This document shows positions 57,180 to 64,000 of a stretch of 64,000 nucleotides of DNA, in pieces (the first letter of the stretch is position 1; each line of letters begins with the position of its first letter). The notes below the pieces were generated by a model. It searched no databases. It worked only from the letters and a program-made list of their open reading frames with translations, and was not told where the DNA came from. The stretch is from Janthinobacterium sp. PAMC25594 (GTDB lineage Bacteria; Pseudomonadota; Gammaproteobacteria; Burkholderiales; Burkholderiaceae_D), in the NCBI RefSeq assembly GCF_019443505.1, contig NZ_CP080377.1, forward strand, positions 1,674,001 to 1,738,000, read 5' to 3'. A program made the position numbers and the translations under genes.

Positions 57180-58228
57180 TACAGCGCTCCTTTCGCCGCC
57201 GCGTAAGTCTTGCCGGCGCGGTCAAAATAGTGGACGAAGCCCGGCTCGAACGTCAAATGCGTCTGCTGGCCCGGCTGCAGGCTGCTGCGTTCCGCGCCGC
57301 GCGACACCAGCTGCACATTGTTCGGCAAGCGCACATAGGTCAGGGTTTCCACGCCCAAGGATTCGACCAGGTCGACGGTGACGGGCACGCTGCCCTGCTG
57401 CGCCGCGCCCAGGTGCACGTGCTCGGGGCGGATGCCGACAAAGCCGTCCGCCTGCGCCGCGCTGCCCGCCTGCGCCAGCAACTGCGGCGCCGCGTCGGCG
57501 GGCACCACGTTCATGCTGGGCGTGCCGATGAATTGCGCCACAAAACGGTTGGCGGGACGGTCATACAGTTCCAATGGCGAGCCATGCTGTTCGATCTGGC
57601 CGTCGCGCAGCACCACCACGCGGTCGGCCAGGGTCATCGCTTCGACCTGGTCGTGCGTCACATAAATCGTGGTGGCGCCCAGCTCACGGTGCAGCTTGGC
57701 GATCTCGATGCGCGTCTGCACGCGCAGGGCCGCGTCCAGGTTCGACAGCGGCTCGTCGAACAAGAACACTTTCGGGTCGCGCACGATGGCGCGGCCGATG
57801 GCCACCCGCTGGCGCTGGCCGCCCGACAATTCCTTGGGCGTGCGCTCCAGGTATTTCCCCAGGTCGAGGATGGCGGCCGCCTTGTCGACTTTTTCGCGGA
57901 TGATGGCCGGATCGACGCCGGCCAGTTTCAAGGCGAACGACATGTTCTGGAACACCGTCATGTGCGGATACAGCGCATACGACTGGAACACCATCGCCAG
58001 GTCGCGCTTGGACGACGGCACGTTGGTGATGTCGCGCCCGTCGAGCGACAGCTTGCCGCCGTCGATCGGTTCCAGGCCCGCGATCAGGCGCAGCAGGGTG
58101 GATTTTCCGCAGCCGGACGGCCCGACGAAGACGACGAACTCGCCCTGTTGGATGTCCAGGTCGATGCCCTTGATGGCGCGGTGCTCGCCAAAGAATTTTT
58201 CGATATTGCTCAGTTGAAGGTAAGCCAT
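57179..58228 (-). CDS. Carbohydrate ABC transporter ATPase (MalK/UgpC type)
   Basis: A 349-residue ATPase that powers sugar or polyol import. Walker A GPSGCGKST (36-44), Q-loop FQSYALYPHM, signature LSGGQ (134-138), Walker B VFLFDEP (154-160), H-loop THDQVEA, and a C-terminal TOBE/regulatory domain (FVGIRPEHV). The ATG at 58228 starts MAYLQLSNIEKFFG; an upstream TTG is rejected. It lies between the permease and the dehydrogenase genes. Confidence 0.96.
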
Positions 58229-58246
58229 GATGTCATCCAATAGTGT

Positions 58247-59065
58247 TTACTTAACAGCGCCAAAGGTCATACCTTGGACCAATTGTTTCTGGCAGAACCA
58301 GCCCAGCGCCATGATGGGCGCGATCGCCATCAGCGAAGCGGCCGACAATTTGGCCCAGAACAGGCCTTCCGGGCTGGAATACGAGGCGATGAGCCAGGCC
58401 AGGGTGCCCGCGTTGGAGGCGCCCAGGTTCAGCGACCAGAACGATTCATTCCACGACCACACCATGCAAACCAAGGCCGTGGAAGCGATGCCGCCCACGG
58501 ACAGGGGCAGCACGACGTGGCGGAATTCATCCCACACGGTGGCGCCATCCATGCGCGACGCTTCCAGGATTTCGCGCGGCAGCTCCTTCATGCTCGTGTA
58601 CAGCAGCCAGATCATGATGGGCAAATTCATCAGCATGAACATGATGGTCAGGCCGATGCGCGTATCGAGCAGGCCGAAGTACTGGTAGCAGATATAGATC
58701 GGCATCAGCGCGCCCACGCCGGGCATGTAGCGCGAGCTGAGCATGAATTTCAGCAAACCGATGGTGCCGCCCGTGGGAAAGAAGGCCATCGAATACGCGG
58801 CCGGGATGGCGATCAACAGGCCGATGGCCGTCGATACCACGCTGGTAAACAGCGAGTTCCACGCGTAGCCGAAGTAATTGTCGCGCGCCAGCACTTCGCG
58901 GAAGCTGTCCAGGGTCGGCGTGAAGAACAGCAGCGGCGGCGTGGAAATGGCTTGCCCTTCCGTCTTGAAGGCCATCAGGCCCAGCCAGAAGATGGGAAAG
59001 AACAGCAGCAGCGCGCACAGCCAGGCGGCGGCCGTGCGGCCATACAGATTGAATTTGCTATGCAT
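58247..59065 (-). CDS. Carbohydrate ABC transporter permease (MalG type)
   Basis: Inner-membrane permease of 272 residues with six helices and the EAA loop EASRMDGATVWDEFRHVVLPLS, where the ATPase docks. AAGGAG lies six bases before the ATG at 59065. It is encoded between its partner permease and the ATPase. Confidence 0.95.
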   Translation of the reverse strand: MHSKFNLYGRTAAAWLCALLLFFPIFWLGLMAFKTEGQAISTPPLLFFTPTLDSFREVLARDNYFGYAWNSLFTSVVSTAIGLLIAIPAAYSMAFFPTGGTIGLLKFMLSSRYMPGVGALMPIYICYQYFGLLDTRIGLTIMFMLMNLPIMIWLLYTSMKELPREILEASRMDGATVWDEFRHVVLPLSVGGIASTALVCMVWSWNESFWSLNLGASNAGTLAWLIASYSSPEGLFWAKLSAASLMAIAPIMALGWFCQKQLVQGMTFGAVK

Positions 59066-59075
59066 CAAGGTCTCC

Positions 59076-59936
59076 TTATTTCGACAAATTCTTGCCGATG
59101 ACGCGCATCAGGAAGAAGGCGGCGATGTTGGCAATGAGCACGGCGAACAGGGCGCCGGCCGAGGCCGCTCCCACGTCATACGGCAGCAGTGCCTGCTGAT
59201 AAATCATGAAGGTGATGGTGGTCGTGTCGAAACCGGGACCGCCGCCCGTGGTGGTGAAGATTTCCGCAAAAATCGACAACAGGAAAATCATCTCGATCAT
59301 CAGCACCACCGAAACGGCGCGGCCCAGGTGGGGAATGTAGAGATAGCGCAACTGCTGCAGATAGGTGGCGCCATCCATGCGCGCCGCTTCCAGCTGTTCG
59401 CGGTCCATCGATTGCAGGGCCGTCATGAAGATCAGGCAGGCAAACGGCAGCCATTGCCATGAGACCATCATGATGATGGAAAACAGCGGGTGGGCCGACA
59501 GCCAGTCGACGGGCGTGGCGCCAAAAAACAGACTGATCTGCGCGAACAGGCCGTAGATCGGATTGAGCAGCATGTTTTTCCACATCAGGGCATTCACGGC
59601 CGGCATGACGAGAAACGGCGAAATCAGGAGCACGCGCACGATGGCGCGCCCGGGGAACGCTTCATTGATCAGCAAGCCCAGCGCCGTGCCCAGCACCACC
59701 GTGATCAGCATCACGGAAAACAGCAACGTAAACGTGTTCTGCAAGGCCGGCAGGAACGAGGCATCGGTAAAGAAAAAGTGGAAATTGGCCAGGCCATGGA
59801 AAGGATGGCCGCTCGGATCGAGCATGGAATAGCGCACGAACGCGTAAAACAGGGTAATCAGCAGCGGAACGACGGAAATGACGGAGACGGCGACCACGGC
59901 CGGCGTCAGCAAAGTCCGGGGGATAATGCGTTTCAT
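59076..59936 (-). CDS. Carbohydrate ABC transporter permease (MalF type)
   Basis: Inner-membrane permease of 286 residues with six helices and the EAA loop EAARMDGATYLQQLRYLYIPHLG. The ATG at 59936 gives MKRIIPRTLLTPAVVAVSVISVVPLL; longer starts run into the structured repeat upstream. It follows the binding-protein gene after a 179-base spacer with strong hairpins. Confidence 0.95.
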   Translation of the reverse strand: MKRIIPRTLLTPAVVAVSVISVVPLLITLFYAFVRYSMLDPSGHPFHGLANFHFFFTDASFLPALQNTFTLLFSVMLITVVLGTALGLLINEAFPGRAIVRVLLISPFLVMPAVNALMWKNMLLNPIYGLFAQISLFFGATPVDWLSAHPLFSIIMMVSWQWLPFACLIFMTALQSMDREQLEAARMDGATYLQQLRYLYIPHLGRAVSVVLMIEMIFLLSIFAEIFTTTGGGPGFDTTTITFMIYQQALLPYDVGAASAGALFAVLIANIAAFFLMRVIGKNLSK

Positions 59937-59988
59937 AATGTTCTCTTGGGACGTGAGGTATCTTTTAAACCCGCAAGGCGGAAATACC

Positions 59989-60069
59989 GGGGTCGGACCC
60001 TGAGGGGGAATGCGGCCCAATGGGACGCATTCCGATCCGAAGGACCGACCCCAGCTTTCGCGGCTGGGG
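59989..60069. repeat. Nested hairpin element between binding-protein and permease genes
   Basis: GGGGTCGG (59989-59996) pairs with CCGACCCC (60045-60052); inside, GGAATGCG (60007-60014) pairs with CGCATTCC (60026-60033); next to it CCCCAGC (60049-60055) pairs with GCTGGGG (60063-60069). In an importer operon this is where REP-type elements often stabilise the binding-protein mRNA and reduce permease expression. Confidence 0.7.
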
Positions 60070-60115
60070 TTACAACAGCAACACCTGTTTTACAAACCAG
60101 ACGGCAAGAAAGGTC

Positions 60116-61426
60116 TTACTTGTAATAGCCGCCTTTACGCATTTCCCTCTCCGCCGTCTGCTGCGACAATTCCAGCGCCTGGTCCACCGTCACCTTGCCC
60201 AGCAGCGCCGCCGCCATCTGCTGACCGGCCGCCACGCCGATCACCTGGAATTCGGGGATGGACGCGAATTGCACGCCCACGTACGGCGACGGCAGCATGG
60301 TGCTTTGCACGGCGCGCGTGGTGGCCAGGGCCTTGCCTTCGGCGGCGGCAAATTTCGCCACTTTCTGGAACTCGGGGCTCGCATACGTCGACTTGCGCGT
60401 ACCCGTCGGCACGTTGGCCCAGCTCGTTTCCTTGGCCACCAGTTTCACGTAGTCGGGCGAGGTGGCCCAGTTGATGAAGCGCTGCGCCTCGTTCGGGTGC
60501 TTCGAGCTCGACGGGATGGCCAGCGACCAGATCCACAGCCAGTTGGCGCCCCGCTCCGTCACGCCGATGGGCGACTGGGCAAACGCCACCTTGTCGGCCA
60601 CCTTGCTTTGCTTGGGGTCCGTGATGAAGGAGGCGGCGATCGTCGCGTCGATCCAGATGCCGCACTTGCCCTGGTTGAACAGCGCCAGGTTTTCATTGAA
60701 GCTGTTGGCGGCCGCGCCCGGCGGGCCGTATTTCTTCATCAGGTCGACGTACATGGTGACCGCGTCCTTCCACGGCTTGCTGGTAAATTGCGGCTTCCAT
60801 TGCATGTCGAACAGCTGGCCGCCGTAGGAATTGGCCATGGTGGTGATCAGGGCCATGTTGTCGCCCCAGCCCGGCTTGCCGCGCAGGCAGATGCCGTACA
60901 CGCCGTTGGCCGGATCGTGCAGCTTGGCCGCCACGTCGCGCAACTGGTTCCAGGTGGGACGGTCCTCGATCGTCACGCCCGCTTTTTTGACCAGGTCGCT
61001 GCGGTACATGATCATCGAGCTTTCGCCATAGAACGGCGACGCGTACAGCTTGCCGTCGCCGGACAGGCCTTCGCGGATGGCGGGCAGCAGGTCGTCGATA
61101 TCGTATCTGGCGTCCGGCTTGATGGGGATCAGCCAGTTTTTCTTGCCCCAGATGGGCGTTTCATACAGGCCGATGGTCATCACGTCGAACTGGCCGCCCT
61201 TGGTGGCGATATCGGTGGTCATGCGCTGGCGCAAGACGCCCTCTTCCAGGGTCACCCATTTGAGCTTGATATCGGGATTGGCTTGCTCGAAGAACTTGCT
61301 GAGCTTTTGCATTTCGATCATGTGGCCGTTGTTGACGGTGGCGATGACCAGGTCGGTGGCGGCAATCGCGGACGAGGCGAAGCAGAAGGCGCCGGCGCAC
61401 AGCGCGGCAATGGCGGAACGTTTCAT
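60116..61426 (-). CDS. Polyol/sugar ABC transporter substrate-binding protein
   Basis: A 436-residue periplasmic binding protein with a signal peptide (MKRSAIAALCAGAFCFASSAIAA). The mature protein fits the MalE-like cluster (extracellular solute-binding family 1: EMQKLSKFFEQANPDIKLKWVTLEEG, YGESSMIMYRSDLVKKAGV, GKCGIWIDATIAASF). With the mannitol-type dehydrogenase, sorbitol or mannitol is the likely ligand. GGAG lies seven bases before the ATG. It is the first gene of the ABC operon, divergent from the porin. Confidence 0.94.
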   Translation of the reverse strand: MKRSAIAALCAGAFCFASSAIAATDLVIATVNNGHMIEMQKLSKFFEQANPDIKLKWVTLEEGVLRQRMTTDIATKGGQFDVMTIGLYETPIWGKKNWLIPIKPDARYDIDDLLPAIREGLSGDGKLYASPFYGESSMIMYRSDLVKKAGVTIEDRPTWNQLRDVAAKLHDPANGVYGICLRGKPGWGDNMALITTMANSYGGQLFDMQWKPQFTSKPWKDAVTMYVDLMKKYGPPGAAANSFNENLALFNQGKCGIWIDATIAASFITDPKQSKVADKVAFAQSPIGVTERGANWLWIWSLAIPSSSKHPNEAQRFINWATSPDYVKLVAKETSWANVPTGTRKSTYASPEFQKVAKFAAAEGKALATTRAVQSTMLPSPYVGVQFASIPEFQVIGVAAGQQMAAALLGKVTVDQALELSQQTAEREMRKGGYYK

Positions 61427-61503
61427 TGTGTGTCTCCAGTGTTTTTTGTCGTTGGCAATGCCCAGGTACTTGGCACCACGACCACAATGTAGCACCGGAC
61501 TTT

Positions 61504-61629
61504 GATACTTTCTGATACTCCAAAACCGCAATTCGATACTCTTTTGCAGCGCCGCTATGCACCAGAGTATCGATATTAAGTAAAAACAACACTTTGAAAG
61601 AAAGTATCGTCACTTGCACGTTTTGTATC
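61504..61629. promoter_or_regulatory. GATACT/AGTATC site cluster in the divergent polyol promoter region
   Basis: GATACT at 61504, 61514 and 61535, and AGTATC at 61566 and 61603, with a degenerate GTATC at 61625. CGATACTC (61534-61541) and GAGTATCG (61565-61572) form a perfect inverted pair. These lie between the binding-protein and porin genes (61427-61735) and are good candidates for AraC-type activator binding at both promoters. Confidence 0.6.
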
Positions 61630-61735
61630 GGCCTGGTTAAAAAAGCGCTGCTAGACTTGGTTTTCGGCATTAGACCGTGTGCGCTGGCCGTCCTCCGGGC
61701 GCCAGCGCTACCACCTACATTCTTCTGGAGACCGC

Positions 61736-63004
61736 ATGAATCGCACTGCATTGAAAACCTTACCTGCCCTGCTCCTGGCCATCGCCAGCGCTTCCGCCAT
61801 GGCCGATCCCATGTATCCAAGCGATGCCGAAGGCTTCCACGGCTACCTGCGCGCCGGCGCCGGCAGCAATACCTCCGGCGACGGCGGTTCGCAAGGCTGC
61901 TTCGGTCTGGGCGGCAATACCATGAAATACCGTCTGGGCAATGAGTGCGACGCCTACACGGAATTCGGCTACACCAAGTCCGTCGCCAAGTCCGGCGGCG
62001 TGAACTACCTGGCCACCATCTGGGTCAACGCCTACGCGCCAAACTCCGATTTCGGCGACAACAAGCTGGGCATCGTCAAGGCCTATGTCGAAGCGCAGGG
62101 ACTCGATTTCCTGAACGGCGGTACGGCCTGGATCGGTAAACGCTTCTACTACCGTCCTGATATTCACATGCTGGACTTGCAGTACATCAACATGAACGGC
62201 ACGGGCGCCGGCCTGGACCGCATTCCTGCGGGCCCCGGTAAATTCTCGTACGCCTTCTTCAAGGACAACGACATCAACACCGTGTCGAAGACCGGCGTCG
62301 TCAGCACCAAGTCGGCCGTGCGCCAGAACTTCATCTACGGCGAGATTCCCGTCAATGAAAACGGCACGCTGGACCTGGCCGCGACCTACATCATCGGCGA
62401 AGGCAAGGACAACGACGCATTTGGCCAAAAGCACAATGGCTGGCAGTTGTCGGCCTTCCACCGTCAAGCGAAAGTCTTCGGCGGCGGTAATACCTTCGGC
62501 GTGCAGTACGGCGTCGGTCCCGGCACTGGCAAGGGCGCGCAGTTCGGCGCGTCGGGCGACACCAATTTCGGTTCGGACGTGAAACGCACGCGTATCTTCA
62601 ATGACATGGCGATCCAGCCGATGGCCAATTTCGGCATGGAATTCGTCGCCCTGTGGCAAAAAGACGAGTCGAACGCCACCGGTTCCTCGACCTGGACCTC
62701 GGTCGGCGTGCGTCCTGTGTACGCATTCACCAACAACTTCAAGCTGGTGGGCGAACTGGGCACGGACCGTGTGACGCAAGCGGGCGGCCTGCCGGCCAAG
62801 CGCCTGACCAAGCTGACCATCGCCCCGACGATCTCGGCCGGCCCAGGCCTGTGGTCGCGTCCTGAACTGCGCGCTTTTGTCACCTACGGCAAATGGAACG
62901 ATGCGGCCACCGCCTCGGTCAACGCGTCGAACAACGGCGGCCCGATCTACAACAACAATACCAGCGGCACCTCGTATGGTTTCCAGGTGGAAACTTGGTT
63001 TTAA
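61736..63004 (+). CDS. Maltoporin-type carbohydrate porin (LamB family)
   Basis: A 422-residue outer-membrane porin: signal peptide ending AMA-DP (about 23), then FHGYLRAGAGSNTSGDGGSQGCFGLGG, typical of LamB-family porins, and a barrel ending in a C-terminal Phe (FQVETWF). One Cys pair is likely (C55 and C70). Other members pass oligosaccharides; here the divergent polyol importer suggests that substrate. GGAG precedes the ATG at five bases. Confidence 0.92.
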   Translation: MNRTALKTLPALLLAIASASAMADPMYPSDAEGFHGYLRAGAGSNTSGDGGSQGCFGLGGNTMKYRLGNECDAYTEFGYTKSVAKSGGVNYLATIWVNAYAPNSDFGDNKLGIVKAYVEAQGLDFLNGGTAWIGKRFYYRPDIHMLDLQYINMNGTGAGLDRIPAGPGKFSYAFFKDNDINTVSKTGVVSTKSAVRQNFIYGEIPVNENGTLDLAATYIIGEGKDNDAFGQKHNGWQLSAFHRQAKVFGGGNTFGVQYGVGPGTGKGAQFGASGDTNFGSDVKRTRIFNDMAIQPMANFGMEFVALWQKDESNATGSSTWTSVGVRPVYAFTNNFKLVGELGTDRVTQAGGLPAKRLTKLTIAPTISAGPGLWSRPELRAFVTYGKWNDAATASVNASNNGGPIYNNNTSGTSYGFQVETWF

Positions 63005-63027
63005 GCCAGTTTAACGGTCGCAATTAA

Positions 63028-63055
63028 AAAGGGCGGAACCTCGGTTCCGCCCTTT
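63028..63055. terminator. Bidirectional terminator between porin and chitinase genes
   Basis: A perfect 13-bp inverted repeat (AAAGGGCGGAACC / GGTTCCGCCCTTT) with TC between, 24 bases after the porin stop and 25 bases after the chitinase stop on the other strand. The A-run on the left and TTTCC on the right allow action in both directions. Confidence 0.8.
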
Positions 63056-63079
63056 CCTGTTTACCCTGCCGGATGCAAC

Positions 63080-64000
63080 TTAGGGCAAGGCCACCGGCAG
63101 TTCCGGGTATTCCTGCGTCAGCGCATACTTGGTGCCGCCCACGGTGACCGTGTAGTTGGCCGGTCCCGAGATCGGCAAACGGTAATTCAAGGTCAGCGCC
63201 ACGGAGCCGCCCGGCGCCAGCGATTGCCAGGCGGGAATCGCGAAGCGAGCCCGGTTGTAGTTCTTCGTGAAGCCGCCGATATTGTTCGGCCCCGTGTAGC
63301 CGGCATTGATCACCGTCAAGCCGAAGCCGGACTGGTCGCTCATGTCCGATGGCGCGGAAACAGGGTAATCGAACTCCACCACAGTGCCGCCCGGCAAAGT
63401 CGACGCCGTGTTGTTCTTCACCGTCATCACGGGATTGATGGGGAAGTTGTTGTCGCCCAGCTTCCAGCCGCCCAGGGTGATGCTGACGTTGGCCGCCGTG
63501 GCCGGCATGGCGATTTCGGCGCGCTTGTTGCCGTACGCGCCAGCCGTGCGGAAGGCCTGGTACAGCACGTCCGTCAGGGTGGTGCCCATGAAGTACTCGC
63601 CCTTGCCGCCGTTGCGCGTGGCATCCCAGGCATAGTCGCCCGCCATTTCCCAGATCATCACGCCACCGATATTGTTGTTGACGATGTACTGGGCCTTGGC
63701 CGCGATCGACTGCGTGGTTTCCGTGGAAATGAACACTTTTTTCGTCGCATTCCACAGCCACGGCGCCACCATGGTGCTGCTGTAGTACGGCACATACGTG
63801 CCCACCAGCGCCTTGTCCGTGACTTTATACGCATCGAGGTAGCTTGGAACTATGCCGTTTTGCAAGTTCAACGCATGCCAGATGGGGTTGCCGCCGCCGG
63901 GCGTGGGTTTGCCTTGGGAGTCGAGGTCGTACCACACGTTATCGATGCCGGTGGCGCCCATGCCGCAGGTTTTCACGCCCGCGCAGGTGACTGTGGAATT
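63080..64000 (-). CDS. Glycoside hydrolase family 18 chitinase, C-terminal part (cut by the window edge)
   Basis: The open frame runs past position 64000, so the start and most of the catalytic domain are missing; 306 residues are visible. IVNNNIGGVMIWEMAGDYAWD near residue 130 of the visible part is the terminal strand of the GH18 barrel, which closes the active site (Trp in MIWEM). A beta-rich C-terminal domain of about 150 residues (from KRAEIAMPATAANVSITLGGWKLG to YALTQEYP) follows, probably chitin-binding. The protein is presumably secreted and degrades chitin. Confidence 0.82.
   Translation of the reverse strand, partial: NSTVTCAGVKTCGMGATGIDNVWYDLDSQGKPTPGGGNPIWHALNLQNGIVPSYLDAYKVTDKALVGTYVPYYSSTMVAPWLWNATKKVFISTETTQSIAAKAQYIVNNNIGGVMIWEMAGDYAWDATRNGGKGEYFMGTTLTDVLYQAFRTAGAYGNKRAEIAMPATAANVSITLGGWKLGDNNFPINPVMTVKNNTASTLPGGTVVEFDYPVSAPSDMSDQSGFGLTVINAGYTGPNNIGGFTKNYNRARFAIPAWQSLAPGGSVALTLNYRLPISGPANYTVTVGGTKYALTQEYPELPVALP

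Overview
The window is 64 kb of dense, GC-rich bacterial chromosome with ordinary core genes and no plasmid or phage signature. Gene content and protein style point to a flagellated betaproteobacterium of the Oxalobacteraceae, most like Janthinobacterium or its close relatives: a DUF3460-scpA-panC start, a large flhDC/mot/che block, a tryptophan-to-anthranilate pair, a polyol ABC system and a chitinase. The genus is an inference from gene families, not from a marker gene.

Layout. 1-3.7 kb: housekeeping (DUF3460 protein, ScpA, PanC, a small lipoprotein, an SDR). 3.7-16.8 kb: a minus-strand motility block read from right to left: flhD-flhC, a membrane methyltransferase, motA-motB, a CheZ-like protein, cheY, cheA, cheW, a receptor, cheR, cheD, cheB and a second cheY. 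16.8-17.4 kb: a complex intergenic region between divergent flhD and kynU with an exact FNR-type box, a palindrome and AT-rich direct repeats. 17.4-20.1 kb: kynU-kynA plus a small alpha/beta hydrolase. 20.2-25.6 kb: less common genes (a 688-residue YwqK/MORN-type repeat protein, a leucine-rich-repeat-like protein, a secreted protein, a hydrolase, a small membrane protein). 25.7-33.2 kb: htpG with a sigma-32 type promoter, a MocR regulator divergent from an EamA exporter, an aminotransferase and a REC-PAS-GGDEF protein. 33.4-43.1 kb: a TonB-dependent receptor with a Fur-like box, then a four-gene operon (alkyl-DHAP-synthase-like flavoprotein, GlpD-like oxidase, small protein, FGGY kinase) divergent from an AraC regulator, then 3-hydroxybutyrate dehydrogenase. 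43.1-50.3 kb: a DUF2071 protein, an Aer-type receptor, an HD-GYP protein, a secreted protein and an S9 peptidase. 50.3-51.6 kb: an IS110-family element. 51.7-64 kb: a phytase-like esterase lipoprotein, two paralogous AraC regulators, a polyol dehydrogenase with its ABC importer (ATPase, two permeases, binding protein), a divergent maltoporin-type porin and the 3' part of a chitinase gene.

The strongest find is the IS110 element. Comparing three copies of a dispersed palindrome (right edge TAATCCGACCTAC) shows that the element sits exactly after a CT dinucleotide inside one copy, with a second CT at its right end; removing it restores the consensus. The 235-bp leader upstream of the transposase folds into three hairpins. 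It carries short segments matching the left target (8 of 9), the right target (5 of 5, complementary) and the element's own right end (9 of 9). This is the arrangement expected of an IS110 bridge RNA, and it suggests that the RNA addresses the palindromic repeat.

The genes work together in a few clear modules: motility and chemotaxis under FlhDC, with c-di-GMP enzymes and an energy-taxis receptor nearby; tryptophan breakdown via kynurenine; polyol uptake and oxidation (porin, ABC importer, dehydrogenase, AraC regulators); and a candidate alkylglycerol or ether-lipid operon.
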